Notes: generated from the letters alone by a model not told the origin. Shown: positions 1 to 9,200, counted from the stretch's first letter. The stretch: DNA of 41,576 bases from an uncultured Bacteroidota bacterium (GCA_903905445.1 CAIVGO010000473.1:1-41576), one strand, 5' to 3'. Program-made: numbers and translations.

Positions 1-1164
1 ACCGTGCGGGCTTTTTCGGGTGGCTTGGCGGCGGCAGTGGAAGGTGGAATTTGGGTATTTGTGAATAAAAAGGGTGTTACGGTATTTAAGACCAGTTTGC
101 CAGCGGTGCGTGCCAATGGGAAATGGAACACGCCCACCTTGGGCAACTTCAGCAATGGCCGCTGTCGGTTCAAAAATGATAGCTGGTGGGGATATTACGG
201 GCCAACGGGCGATATCGCCCTTCCGTTGGGGTACCAGGTTGCCTCCGATTTTCAGCGCGGGGTGGCCTCCGTGCAGTCGCGTGGAAAATATGGCCTCATT
301 GATACCAGTGCCGCCTGGATTTTGGAGCCGCTTCGATTTGAAGAAATACAGCCGTTTAATGCGGATGGTTTGGCCATTGCGCGCGAAAAAAAGGACGGTT
401 TGTATGGGTTAATCAATACCAAAGGCGTTTTGGTGACGCCGTTGAAGTATCAGCGCATCGAAAAATTTGTAAAAGGGTATGCGGTAGTCAAGGAGGCAAA
501 AGGTTATGGATTGATTAATAATTTGGGCAAAGAAGTGATTCCTGCGCAGTACAGCAAGTTGGGGCCCTTGTCGGAAGGCATTGTAGCCGCACAATTACCA
601 GGCGCCGATGGCCGCTGGATTTATATAGACACCTTGCGGCAGCAGCTTGGCAAGCAATCGTTCAAAACCGCCACCCCGTTTAGTCGGGATTTCGCCTTGG
701 CAGACGGTAACCTGGTCATTGGGCGCGACGGCGCGGTGCAACGGGGGAGTGGTGGTAAAAACCTGTTTTTCTCGGAAGGGATTTTTGGTTTTGAATTGGG
801 TAAAAAGCAAATTTATGCGGATGCGAGTGGAGAAAACCTGTTTGGCCGCAGTTTTTCGGAAATTCAGGCCTATGTAAATGGCATTGGGCGTTTTCGGAAA
901 GCGGGTAAATTGGGCGCTCTTAATCGCCGGGGTGTGTGCGTGATACAGCCCAAGTTCAACTTTGTACACATTCAGCCTGATGGCAATTTGATCGTTCGAC
1001 CGCAACAATTGTATGGATTGGCCGACAAAAAAGGTAAAATCATCATTGATCCGCAATATGATCGCTTGGATCGTTTTCGGGGCAATGTGTTTCGGTTGGA
1101 ATTAGGGGAAAAAGTGGGGTATGTGAAGCCGGATGGGAAGTGGATTTGGGGGTTGGGGAAGTGA
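1..1164 (+). CDS. WG-repeat protein, 5'-truncated by window edge
   Basis: The reading frame is open from base 1, so the GTG at 4 is only the ORF-track start and the true start lies upstream. The protein is built of about eight repeats of the WG type: 'YGLINTKGVLVTPLKY', 'YGLINNLGKEVIPAQY' and 'YGLADKKGKIIIDPQY' each end in a hydrophobic-P-x-x-Y pattern. WG repeats (KWG/WG_beta_rep family) form beta-rich solenoid or propeller-like surfaces and are common in exported Bacteroidota proteins. No catalytic motif is visible and the missing N-terminus could carry a signal peptide. It ends 'WIWGLGK' and converges with the toxin gene on the other strand, with nine bases between their stops. The family call is firm; the molecular role is unknown. 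Confidence 0.85.
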   Translation, partial: TVRAFSGGLAAAVEGGIWVFVNKKGVTVFKTSLPAVRANGKWNTPTLGNFSNGRCRFKNDSWWGYYGPTGDIALPLGYQVASDFQRGVASVQSRGKYGLIDTSAAWILEPLRFEEIQPFNADGLAIAREKKDGLYGLINTKGVLVTPLKYQRIEKFVKGYAVVKEAKGYGLINNLGKEVIPAQYSKLGPLSEGIVAAQLPGADGRWIYIDTLRQQLGKQSFKTATPFSRDFALADGNLVIGRDGAVQRGSGGKNLFFSEGIFGFELGKKQIYADASGENLFGRSFSEIQAYVNGIGRFRKAGKLGALNRRGVCVIQPKFNFVHIQPDGNLIVRPQQLYGLADKKGKIIIDPQYDRLDRFRGNVFRLELGEKVGYVKPDGKWIWGLGK

Positions 1165-1173
1165 GTTTGTTGT

Positions 1174-1440
1174 TTATTTGTCTCCATAATGCCCGTAGCA
1201 GGACGCTATTTCTAAATTATTGTCCCTTATTCTGTAAACCAATCTATGTTCTTGTGTTATTCTTCGCGACCAGAAGCCTTGAAGATCATTTTTCAATGCT
1301 TCTGGTTCCCCTAAACCGTCAAACGGATTAGTCATAATATCAAGAATCAAATCCCACAACTTAGCACCATATTTTGCATTTTCTTTGCGCAGTTTAGGGA
1401 TATCTTTTATCGCTTTTCTTGATAAAACAATCGGATACAT
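1174..1440 (-). CDS. yoeB: Txe/YoeB-family mRNA interferase toxin
   Basis: An 88-aa protein that matches the whole length of the RelE-superfamily toxin YoeB, which cleaves mRNA in the ribosomal A site. The family motifs are intact: 'PEALKNDLQGFWSRRITQEH' followed by 'RLVYRI', and a C-terminal 'CYGHYGDK' in place of the usual 'CRYHY'. By alignment with the E. coli toxin, catalytic E (here E47), R66, H84 and Y85 all appear to be present. Canonical yoeB follows a yefM antitoxin gene of about 80 codons. Here the gene 15 bp upstream encodes a 259-aa protein with no YefM/Phd signature, so the partner is atypical or missing. It converges on the WG-repeat gene. Family assignment is confident; activity is inferred. 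Confidence 0.92.
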   Translation of the reverse strand: MYPIVLSRKAIKDIPKLRKENAKYGAKLWDLILDIMTNPFDGLGEPEALKNDLQGFWSRRITQEHRLVYRIRDNNLEIASCYGHYGDK

Positions 1441-1455
1441 CTGTTTTTTGCGGCT

Positions 1456-2235
1456 TTAATTGTGGATTAAATGATACACGGCATCTTTTGAGGCCTTTTG
1501 ATAAATATTATGATCTAATTCTATGGTAGCCGCAAAAATTTCCATTTTATTAAAACGATCCGATGTATTACCATCTGTAGGTTGCCAAAATTCTGTAAAA
1601 ATGGAATATGCTCCGAAATGAATCAAAGTGGTATCCAGGAATTCAATCAGGTTCGTAATTTTTTGCTCAGAGAGCACGATTTGTTCCGTTAATAAAAGTT
1701 CTGCCACCAAAAAACCAAATTCTAGTTTTAACGAAGCGTCGACCCACCTTTTCATATATTGCATTTGCGGGGAAGGGTGTAATTGCAAAAGCGCTATTGT
1801 CTTATAGTTGGGTTTGTTGACTTCATCATGATCTGTAATGAAGTCTCTCAGAACATGCGCATCAACTTTATCTAAAATAGGGTTTATGATTTGACTATAT
1901 GTATCTAAAACAGATGCTAATATTTTGGCTAAATTAGAATATGGGCTGAGTTGTATTTTCAGGGCAATTTCTTGATTGAGTTTTTCTTGTAGTTCCGTTA
2001 AAATATTTTTATCATCATTGTTTGTATAGAACCATTCAAATATTTCAAATCTCAATTCAAAAAATTTTTCAAATACACTTTCTGCAACTGTATCAAGTTC
2101 TTTATTTTGAATTCTAAACGAAATGATATCAATTAAATCATCTATTCTATGTTCAATAGAAGATTTTTGCACAATATGCTTGTTGTTGTGCGCTACTACT
2201 ATGAATCTGCTTATTGGTTCTTTTAACGCAATCAT
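1456..2235 (-). CDS. Unknown 259-aa protein directly upstream of yoeB (possible noncanonical partner)
   Basis: I do not recognise this protein. The ORF track uses a GTG at 2238; the next codon is ATG (2235), which I prefer. It is Ile/Leu/Glu/Asp-rich, predicted mostly helical, with no signal peptide or membrane segment. The N-terminus 'IALKEPISRFIVVAHNNKHI' looks beta-like and is followed by amphipathic helices ('AESVFEKFFELRFEIFEWFY'). It lies 15 bp upstream of the YoeB-type toxin in the same orientation, where an antitoxin gene would be expected, yet it is about three times the usual antitoxin length and has no visible DNA-binding domain. A -7-like TACTTTTG sits just upstream, implying a very short leader. 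It could neutralise the toxin or be an unrelated gene that replaced the antitoxin. The gene is real; the function is unknown. Confidence 0.8.
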   Translation of the reverse strand: MIALKEPISRFIVVAHNNKHIVQKSSIEHRIDDLIDIISFRIQNKELDTVAESVFEKFFELRFEIFEWFYTNNDDKNILTELQEKLNQEIALKIQLSPYSNLAKILASVLDTYSQIINPILDKVDAHVLRDFITDHDEVNKPNYKTIALLQLHPSPQMQYMKRWVDASLKLEFGFLVAELLLTEQIVLSEQKITNLIEFLDTTLIHFGAYSIFTEFWQPTDGNTSDRFNKMEIFAATIELDHNIYQKASKDAVYHLIHN

Positions 2236-2248
2236 CACGCTTTTTTTG

Positions 2249-2256
2249 CAAAAGTA
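2249..2256 (-). promoter_or_regulatory. Bacteroidota -7 element (TACTTTTG) for the 259-aa/yoeB unit
   Basis: On the minus strand TACTTTTG matches the Bacteroidota -7 consensus TAnnTTTG and ends 13 bases before the ATG at 2235. Transcription would begin within a few bases of the start codon, giving a leaderless or near-leaderless mRNA. No TTG is found 20 bases upstream, so this is weaker than the other promoters in the window. Confidence 0.4.
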
Positions 2257-2336
2257 ACGCTTTTTTGGGTCATTTAGTTCACTTTTCGCATCATAAATCC
2301 CCGCTTGGCGCTTTATCTTTCTGGAACATGGTTCTA

Positions 2337-2972
2337 CTATCTACGGACACAGCGACAAGCTAAGGGGGTTTCTTTACTGTCGAAACTCTGATAGCCGTCA
2401 TCAAAGTAAAGATACCAGGCAGCGTTTTCGTTGAATTCCGTAGAACTCCAATATTTTCCAGTCAGTAATTGGCCAGTGCCGCCCTTTTTGGTCGGGCCGA
2501 GTTTTTTGTAAATTTCTGTAAGTTCGCCAGCGGATGGCAGGTACCAGTCATCAAAGCCATACGCGACGAGGTCGGCACAAAGTTTTGCTGCATAGGCCTC
2601 CTCCTTGTTCTTGCTCAATTTGGCAACAATGGCAATCGTATTGACCTTGCCGTTGAGATCCTCGTTGCGGGAAGAATCTACCTCGAAATTGGCCAATTCA
2701 GTAATGTCTTTTCCATAGCCACCCCATTGAATAAAATCAGGGCCATTATTATCCACCGGACTCACGTAAATCACAATGCCATTGGTCATTGTTACTTTTA
2801 ATAAACTGTCTGTGGTGCTGGACACACTGTGCCATTTAGAAAAGCCCTTGAATGGGTGATTGGCATGCTCCGTGGCGTTGCATGTTACGGCTTGATGTGC
2901 GAATGCCTGTGCCATACATGAAAAAAGCAACAGGGCGAACATTGAAAGTGTAGCGCGTTTAATGTTTTTCAT
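2337..2972 (-). CDS. Exported DUF1566 (Lcl C-terminal-like) protein
   Basis: A 211-aa protein with an N-terminal signal sequence ('SMFALLLFSCMAQAFA'). The LFSC stretch could be a lipobox, so a lipoprotein is possible. The C-terminal half shows the DUF1566 (PF07603) pattern: 'DDWYLPSAGELTEIYKKLG', then 'YWSSTEFNENAAWYLYF', ending in 'ACRCVRR'. This fold resembles the C-type lectin/formylglycine-enzyme group found in surface proteins, often as a repeated module; no enzymatic role is established. It starts 23 bp after the stop of the PD-(D/E)XK gene upstream and may be read from that gene's promoter. Nothing links it functionally to its defence-like neighbours. Confidence 0.85.
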   Translation of the reverse strand: MKNIKRATLSMFALLLFSCMAQAFAHQAVTCNATEHANHPFKGFSKWHSVSSTTDSLLKVTMTNGIVIYVSPVDNNGPDFIQWGGYGKDITELANFEVDSSRNEDLNGKVNTIAIVAKLSKNKEEAYAAKLCADLVAYGFDDWYLPSAGELTEIYKKLGPTKKGGTGQLLTGKYWSSTEFNENAAWYLYFDDGYQSFDSKETPLACRCVRR

Positions 2973-2995
2973 GGGTAATGAATTGAGGTGTGTCT

Positions 2996-3838
2996 TTATT
3001 TATTTAGATGGCTATCAATGATTTGCTGAACTCTTTCGACAGGTATTTTTAAAATTTTTGCTATTCTTTCGATGGGTAACTCATCATGAAACATTTCAAG
3101 TACTATTTCCTCTTTGCCTTCATCTTTTCCATCTTGCTTGGCTTTATCTAATCGGGCTCTATCGTCTTCTTCACGCATAAATGCATACTCGTATGCATCC
3201 AATTCTTCCTGCGTCCATGTTTGTACGTTTGCTTCCTCGTATGCGGATTTCAAGCCTTCATCATGAATATTTTCAGGTACGACTTCGAGGCTTTCTGCGT
3301 TTTTTATAAAGTAAACCCATTTTTCAGTCAGGGTTTTGAGTTCATGCGGTTCTAATTTGAATTTTGGCAACTCAATGAAGGTGAACTCCATGTCCTTTAT
3401 CGTCTGCTCTCCTGTATCGATGTCTCGTACTTGACTGCGGCTTATATATTTTTTATTTTCTGTATGCACGAAGTTAAGAATGCCAATAAAAATCACAGGG
3501 CGCAGTTTTCGGTAGAAATCTGCCCGCTTGATTTGGTCTGAGTAGCTTTTCGAGGAATAGAAAAGTACCCGCTTCTCAAAGCCGTCTATATCTCCGACTT
3601 GCATCTCAATGATGTAGGTTCGGCCTACTTGGTCGGTTGCCTTGACGTCAATGATGGTTACCTTTCCGCCTTTTAGTTTAGGAAGTTGATACGGGTTGAG
3701 GATGGTTACCTGCGTGATACGCTGGTCGCCGTGAAAGTCCAGTACAGCGTTTAGAAAAGAAATGAGCGTTTCCTTTCGGTTTTCATTGCCGAAAATCTTG
3801 CGAAAAGCAACGTCGTTTTTTACATCTACGAACTGCAT
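2996..3838 (-). CDS. Rpn/PDDEXK_2-family PD-(D/E)XK nuclease-like protein
   Basis: A 280-aa protein with the features of the Rpn/PDDEXK_2 family (PF12784; often annotated 'transposase family'). The N-terminus reads 'NDVAFRKIFGNENRKETLIS', followed by the catalytic core 'IIDVKATDQVGRTYIIEMQV', giving D64 and an E78-x-Q80 motif. Next comes the family's 'YSSKSYSDQIKRADFY' helix and 'RPVIFIGILNF'. The C-terminal 60 residues are charged and end in a helix-turn-helix-like stretch ('IERIAKILKIPVERVQQII'). Family members include the RpnA-E DNA endonucleases, which promote RecA-independent recombination; related proteins are expanded as dispersed paralogues in Bacteroidota. A full promoter lies just upstream. 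Family call confident; whether it cuts DNA here is inferred from the intact motif. Confidence 0.9.
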   Translation of the reverse strand: MQFVDVKNDVAFRKIFGNENRKETLISFLNAVLDFHGDQRITQVTILNPYQLPKLKGGKVTIIDVKATDQVGRTYIIEMQVGDIDGFEKRVLFYSSKSYSDQIKRADFYRKLRPVIFIGILNFVHTENKKYISRSQVRDIDTGEQTIKDMEFTFIELPKFKLEPHELKTLTEKWVYFIKNAESLEVVPENIHDEGLKSAYEEANVQTWTQEELDAYEYAFMREEDDRARLDKAKQDGKDEGKEEIVLEMFHDELPIERIAKILKIPVERVQQIIDSHLNK

Positions 3839-3854
3839 GCATCCAATTTTAGAA

Positions 3855-3885
3855 CAAATTTACGGCAGGATGTTTAGATAGGCAA
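3855..3885 (-). promoter_or_regulatory. Promoter TTG-N20-TAAATTTG for the Rpn-family gene
   Basis: On the minus strand a TTG (3885-3883), exactly 20 bases, then TAAATTTG (3862-3855), matching the Bacteroidota -33/-7 consensus. It ends 16 bases before the ATG at 3838. The same spacing occurs at four other promoters in this window. Confidence 0.65.
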
Positions 3886-4012
3886 GCGTTAACACAAAAA
3901 GTTTTATATTTTTTGTTGGGGGATGGTTATCATGCATGTTTTTGGCTGTTTCCTTTATTTTCTCGACTAAAAGTTCTGTTATCTGTGTTACTGTTTCAAA
4001 TGACCATCTTAT

Positions 4013-4705
4013 TTATTGTTGTTTTAATTTATTAAGCTGACTTATAAGCATGTATAATTTAGTATTTGGATTGTGTGTAGAAAAACGAAAGTCTACATAT
4101 TGGTTATCCAGTGATTTTGCCCATTCGATAGCCTGTTCTTCATTTCCATATTTTTGTAAAATATCGTACATGTCGGCACGATTTTTTGCATATTTGAATG
4201 GTAGACCAGTTCGTTCGGTAAGCCAGTGCTCAATTCTCGGCTTGTAGTCCTCCCGTGTCATTGGTACATTTACATACTCTAAATGCAGCAAGTACCATAA
4301 TTCAAATGCTTCATTAGACCAGGCACAGTTTATCTTGCGTCGTTGCTGTTCACCCTTATTTATTGCATTGTCAAAATTCGTTTCTGGGAAACTGTCTCTA
4401 TCAAAAACAGCCCATGTGTGGTCAAATTTTCTACCATTCATGCCTTTTTCTTTGCGCGCTCTTATTTTATCTGCTTCTTCTATCAAAGTCAGCGTATTTT
4501 TACCTTCACCTTCTATCACTAAGTAGTCTACAATACCAATTGGTAGTTTTTCTTTTAAAGATTTGAAATAGTTAGGCTCGGTTTTTTCGCCTTCGCAAAC
4601 GATCAGATAGTATTCCCGTAGAGGAGTTCCACCTACCTTCCGTTTTTGATTTTCCCGTGCAAATCTTTTTAATAGAGCGTTATCTATTTTTATTTTTCGT
4701 GCCAT
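4013..4705 (-). CDS. rloB: RloB-family Toprim-like protein (AbiL/PARIS-type effector candidate)
   Basis: A 230-aa RloB-family (PF13707) protein. Its N-terminus carries the signature 'YLIVCEGEKTEPNYFKSLKE', containing the Toprim glutamate (about E38-E40). The DxD motif follows in 'TWAVFDRDSFPETNF' (D102, D104), then 'INCAWSNEAFELWYLLHLEY', all family-typical. Toprim/OLD-type metal-dependent nucleases act as effectors in ATPase-coupled anti-phage systems (compare AriB of PARIS, GajA of Gabija), and RloB-like proteins form the second component of AbiL-type systems. The start codon overlaps the stop of the ATPase gene by one base (TAATG), implying translational coupling and a fixed stoichiometry. 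Family call confident; anti-phage activity inferred from architecture. Confidence 0.88.
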   Translation of the reverse strand: MARKIKIDNALLKRFARENQKRKVGGTPLREYYLIVCEGEKTEPNYFKSLKEKLPIGIVDYLVIEGEGKNTLTLIEEADKIRARKEKGMNGRKFDHTWAVFDRDSFPETNFDNAINKGEQQRRKINCAWSNEAFELWYLLHLEYVNVPMTREDYKPRIEHWLTERTGLPFKYAKNRADMYDILQKYGNEEQAIEWAKSLDNQYVDFRFSTHNPNTKLYMLISQLNKLKQQ

Positions 4706-5979
4706 TAAACCGATAGTTTATTGAAGTCTCCAAAGAACGGGATTGCACCATAACGCCCATTGATATAATCTTTCTCGAACGACCGATCTTTTCTGACTTT
4801 ACCATCTTTATTATATTCTACAAGAGAATATAAATCTGATGCGCCAATTCTGTTTTTTTCGACAAAATAGATTTGATCTCGTCTTAAATTACAGATGCTT
4901 AATATATTGGTATCGTGTGTAGCAAAGATCAATTGTGCTCCATTTTTATTAATCTCTTGACTTTGAAAGAGTCTAATAATTGATAGTGTCAAAAGCGGAT
5001 GAAGTTTAGCATCCAATTCATCCACTATAAGTACTCCACCATCTTTAAGCGTATCAAAAATAGGCCCAGATAGGTCAATGATTTTATTTGTACCAGCACT
5101 TTCTTGTCTACGAGCATCAAAGTCAATTTCTTTGATGAAATTTTGATTATCATCAAATACTTTGTGGACTGTATGAAGGCTCACCTGGTTTTTCCCTTCT
5201 AAGTCAGAGATAAGTTGCTTGAGTATATCCTCTGGAACATCCGTAGGCAGTTCATTTGGATTAAATTCTTTCCTTTCGAGTTTGATATTGTCAAAACCCA
5301 AGTCTATGTCAATAAAAAAATTAGTCAATAATTCATTTAACGCAGGCTTATCGAGCATAGCAAACGTTATACTCCGATAGTTGTCATGGCTCAGCCCTGA
5401 AATTATATTAAAATTACGAAACCATTTCATTATTATTGATGCAGTGTGACCGTTAAACTGATCTACTACAGTTAAAAAGAGCGCATTATCTCTCGTTTTT
5501 TCTTCCAAATTTTTGCCTTCAGGAAAGTTTCGCATTACTTCGATTCCTTCCGGGACTCTTAAAAAGAGGGGTTTTTCCGATTTTTTCTTCTCCGTGGCAA
5601 AAAGCCATTCTGAATGAATTGAAGTTCTATCCGCCTCGAATCCATATCGATATTTAATATTTTCTATCCAAAAAACAACTTCATAAAAGGTAGGCTCATG
5701 TGAGGTTCTCGTGTTTAGCAAGAATGGATCGTAAGGGATTTCACTCACTGAGCGCTTGTCAAAGTTTTCTACCACAATCCTTTTCATGGTATTCACTCCT
5801 CTAAGCAAATTGGATTTGCCAGAGGAATTAGCGCCATAAATAACAGCAGCAGAGAGGAAACTATATTGATCCCTTTTAATTATATTTTGCGGGTGGTCAG
5901 AGATGGATGCGGGCTCCATACTAAGCGTTTTGCGCTCGGAAAACGATCTGAAATTGCCGATTGTGAAGTTTAAAAGCAT
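4705..5979 (-). CDS. rloA: RloA-like AAA/ABC-type ATPase of the RloAB pair
   Basis: A 424-aa ATPase of the OLD/AAA_15-AAA_21 group. Walker A is 'GANSSGKSN' (about residues 49-57), Walker B 'VLIVDELDAKLHPLL' (about 316-330), and a switch histidine follows in 'LIFATHDTNIL'. The start 'LLNFTIGNFRSFSERKTLSM' is the usual first strand of this family. The middle part is insertion-rich (a likely coiled or helical region), as in PARIS AriA and AbiLi-type sensors. It is the first gene of a two-gene operon with rloB (TAATG junction). Its start region contains two identical palindromes and a -7 element, so expression is probably controlled. Such ATPases are thought to sense phage components and release or activate the Toprim nuclease. 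Family call firm; role inferred. Confidence 0.88.
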   Translation of the reverse strand: MLLNFTIGNFRSFSERKTLSMEPASISDHPQNIIKRDQYSFLSAAVIYGANSSGKSNLLRGVNTMKRIVVENFDKRSVSEIPYDPFLLNTRTSHEPTFYEVVFWIENIKYRYGFEADRTSIHSEWLFATEKKKSEKPLFLRVPEGIEVMRNFPEGKNLEEKTRDNALFLTVVDQFNGHTASIIMKWFRNFNIISGLSHDNYRSITFAMLDKPALNELLTNFFIDIDLGFDNIKLERKEFNPNELPTDVPEDILKQLISDLEGKNQVSLHTVHKVFDDNQNFIKEIDFDARRQESAGTNKIIDLSGPIFDTLKDGGVLIVDELDAKLHPLLTLSIIRLFQSQEINKNGAQLIFATHDTNILSICNLRRDQIYFVEKNRIGASDLYSLVEYNKDGKVRKDRSFEKDYINGRYGAIPFFGDFNKLSV

Positions 5980-5983
5980 GGAA

Positions 5984-6050
5984 TTTGAGAAATTTTCTCA
6001 AAGGTATGGCCTTTATTTTAAAATTCTGTTTTTTTGAGAAATTTTCTCAA
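5984..6050 (-). promoter_or_regulatory. Twin palindromic operator overlapping the rloAB promoter
   Basis: Two near-identical perfect palindromes: TTTGAGAAATTTTCTCAAA (5984-6002) and TTGAGAAATTTTCTCAA (6034-6050), with centres 49 bp apart. On the minus strand a -7-like TACCTTTG (6006-5999) runs into the proximal palindrome, which ends only four bases before the rloA ATG. A protein bound there would block both promoter and start codon. This is what a dimeric repressor operator pair would look like. No regulator gene lies in the operon, so the binding protein is unknown. The symmetry is directly visible; the function is inference. Confidence 0.55.
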
Positions 6051-6155
6051 TATTTTACTTTTTTGCAGCGCGCACGGGCTTTGCCGTTACCCCCCTATAA
6101 AACCCCTCTTGCGTGAAAGCCCATTTGTTCCAAACCACTACATTGTGTCAGGCAA

Positions 6156-6202
6156 GCCACAAAACCAAAAACAACCCCTACCACGAAATATCGCAGTAGG
6201 GG
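6156..6202 (-). terminator. Intrinsic terminator after the HYR protein gene
   Basis: Read on the minus strand, a 7-bp stem GTAGGGG/CCCCTAC (6202-6196 with 6181-6175) closes a 14-nt loop and is followed by TTGTTTTTGGTTTTG. It lies about 40 bases past the stop of the 1089-aa gene. Loop size is generous, so moderate confidence. Confidence 0.55.
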
Positions 6203-6244
6203 CCGCCTTTATCATTACATCATTATCGCTTTCGCCGTACCGTA

Positions 6245-9200
6245 CTATTTCAGGATAATTTTCCCCGTAAAGTCCAGGATTCTAAAGAAATACACACCGG
6301 ATGGCAATTGTTTGCGCTCAAAACGGTAGCGGTTTCCAATAAAGGTTTCCTCGTTTACTTTTCTGCCTAAGGCATCGGTTAGGACAAAATTTCCTTGGGT
6401 GACTTCGGTGGGCAATTCAAAAAACAATTCCGTGGAGGCTGGGTTGGGATACACTTTCAGGTTTTTACCCAAGGCGTTGGCCTCGTCTGTTTCTACCGAT
6501 ATGAATTTACTGCCGATGGTATGCAAGGTCGTGTTGGTCAAAACAGGGGCATTATTATCGAAGTAAATGGCTGCGGTATTCAAAATTTTGCTGCCCTCGG
6601 GGTTGTTGGGCAATTGATTGATTTCGTATTTTACAAAACCCTGTGATGCCGCTGGATTGGAGGTGCTGTCGGGCAGGTTAATCCGGTCGAAACGGAAACG
6701 CAACACATTTCCATCGATGATATCCACATCATAAGGGTGCGATGCAGCGCCAGGCGCGATGCTTCTAACATCCAAATAGGCGGATAAAGTGTCCAACAGA
6801 ACCACGGTGTAGGCCGTATCGGTTCCGGTGTTTTGGAAGCGGATATTGTATTGGATGGGCGTGTTCTTTTCAATGAAATGTTCTGTCGCGTACCCAGTCG
6901 GAACTGCCTGCTTGTCGTTGGGATCAAAGGAAGAAACGTTGACCATACAATCGGTGGAAACGAAGGAGTTGGTCGTGGAAAGGGAGAACATGAGCGGCAA
7001 ACCTGGCTGGCTATAGCCACCGCAACCTTCCACAAAGGCAGCTACAATGCCGGATGGAACTTGCTCGGACTGAATGCGGTAGGTCGCGCCATTGGCAAGG
7101 GTGGCAACGGATGTAATCTCGCCCGGGCCTAACTGGAATGGGGTGCTCATGTACATAATCAAGTCCTCCACGATGACAAATTCATGGGCAGTGGCCATTT
7201 CCGCGTTGCCAATGTTTTTCAACGACAACCGAACGGAGTCGCCATCACAAACGGCGGAGGCTTGCAGCAATGCGCCTGATCCACCGGGATTCGTAATGCA
7301 ACCGGCATCCGGGAGAATATGGGCCTCAGAACAATGGGTAATTCCAACGGGTGTGTTACAATCCGTGGTGTAATTAATCTGGAAAGCACCACAATCGCCC
7401 GGCGCAAGGGTACCTAAAACGAAGTCGAAGGTGTTTCCACTTACAAATGTTCCGGGGATACTGGCGCCATTGAACAATAAATAGGGATCCAGTTCCACTG
7501 TTACATGCACATCCGAAACACTTTGCGTGCTCAAATTGCAATACTGCACCTGATATTTATCGGCGAAACAAGGCCGAATGCGCTGAGTGGACAAATCAAC
7601 GGATAATAGCGGACATGCGGCCTCCAATTGTACCGGAATGTTTTGAGAACCGGTGTTATTGCTGCCGATCGTTTTAATATAAGTGGTCGGACAAGTCGTG
7701 TTATATACAAACGGAACATCCAAGCTCAGTTCAACCGAGGTGTCGCCCTGACAAACATCAATATTATAATACCCATTTGCATCGGTTATGCCTGTGTAAA
7801 CCGTACCGCTTACTAAACCGACCACCTTTACTTTCCAGAATCCCAAGCGTTGTTCACCTGTATTTAGGTTACAATCCAGCGTTGAATCCAAAAATACATT
7901 TCCAGACACATAATAGGGGTCCATATCCAGGTTATTGTAACGAATATGCTGTATATAGTGATATAAAGCCACCTTTGGCGCTAATGCCAGCGTTAATTGG
8001 CCGTTGTTAACCAACCAAAGGCTGTCACCATAGAATACCACATCATAAGGATCGCCCAATTGTCCGTCATTGTCGAGGTCTAAGGCCGGCAGGACAAAAA
8101 CAGGTGCATCGGGATTTGGATCTAACCAGTTGATGATGGTCTGGATTCTTTCGATGCGGACTTTTTCGCCATTGCAAGGCGCAATGAACACTTGGTCACT
8201 GTTCGAGGCCGCTAAAAAAATGTCGTTGGAAGAAGTTGTTTCGATACTGTCTATGACAAGATCACCGGGATAGAACCAGGCTGGGACATGAAAACCGGCG
8301 GTACTGGGCAGTATATTGACTACCTGGGTACCAGTTGCTGTATTTCCGGCGCCGTCGATGGCCAAAAAGGAACGCGTGATTTCTTTAGGCGAACCATCCG
8401 GGTACGTAACAACGGAATAAGCACTAAATATGGAAGCATTTCCATTGGAACAATTGTCCCAAACGTTCACGGCGCCGAAAGCAGCAACCATCTGAAGCGA
8501 ATCCGTTAGGGTTAGATTCAGGGATTCATAATAATCATGGGTAATTGTCAGGTTGGGCGGTGCAATGCACGTGGGCGGCGTTAGATCCGGTGTGCATTTC
8601 GGTGCGGCGCTGGTCACCGTAACGAGGCATCTGTTCCAGTTGTTGGCAGCATCCCCTACCCACAAGGCGACATCCTGCGTGCCTATTCCGACAATCGGAA
8701 GGGCCGCGCTGGAAAGGGGTGGGGTGGTTGCGCTTACATCGAGGGTAGCCCGGTACATTAATGCGGAACATGCATCAAAACTGCCATTGTCTAGTACTTG
8801 GGGGGCCAAAAGGGTCGTATTTGGCCCATTTAGGTTGGATTGAATGGTCAAAGCATTGACGCAAACGGCAGTAGGCGGCGTAACGTCCGGACTGCATGCA
8901 TTTCCCGTGATGGTCACATTGCCCCAACATTTGTTGAATCCGCCTCCAGGCAGTGCAACACAGGCCGATATCAGGAAGGTTCCCGTGCCTGCAATGGAGA
9001 TGGATGGCAAACAGGTTCCATTTACGCCTTGGGCAATGGATGTTTGTACACAATTATAGGGGCCACCTTCCAGGATGTCATCGGGGACCAGGGTGGTGAT
9101 TCCGCTTGGATGTGCTGGAATGGTTATTAAGTCATTGCAAACGAGGGTATAAATAAATCCTCCAGACACAGTTACCGTTGTTTGACAAGTGGCGGTGTTG

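Noticed and set aside
6034-6258. 74-aa plus-strand ORF beginning in the second palindrome
   Set aside because: No coding character, overlaps the terminator and the end of the HYR gene; the palindromes explain the sequence better.
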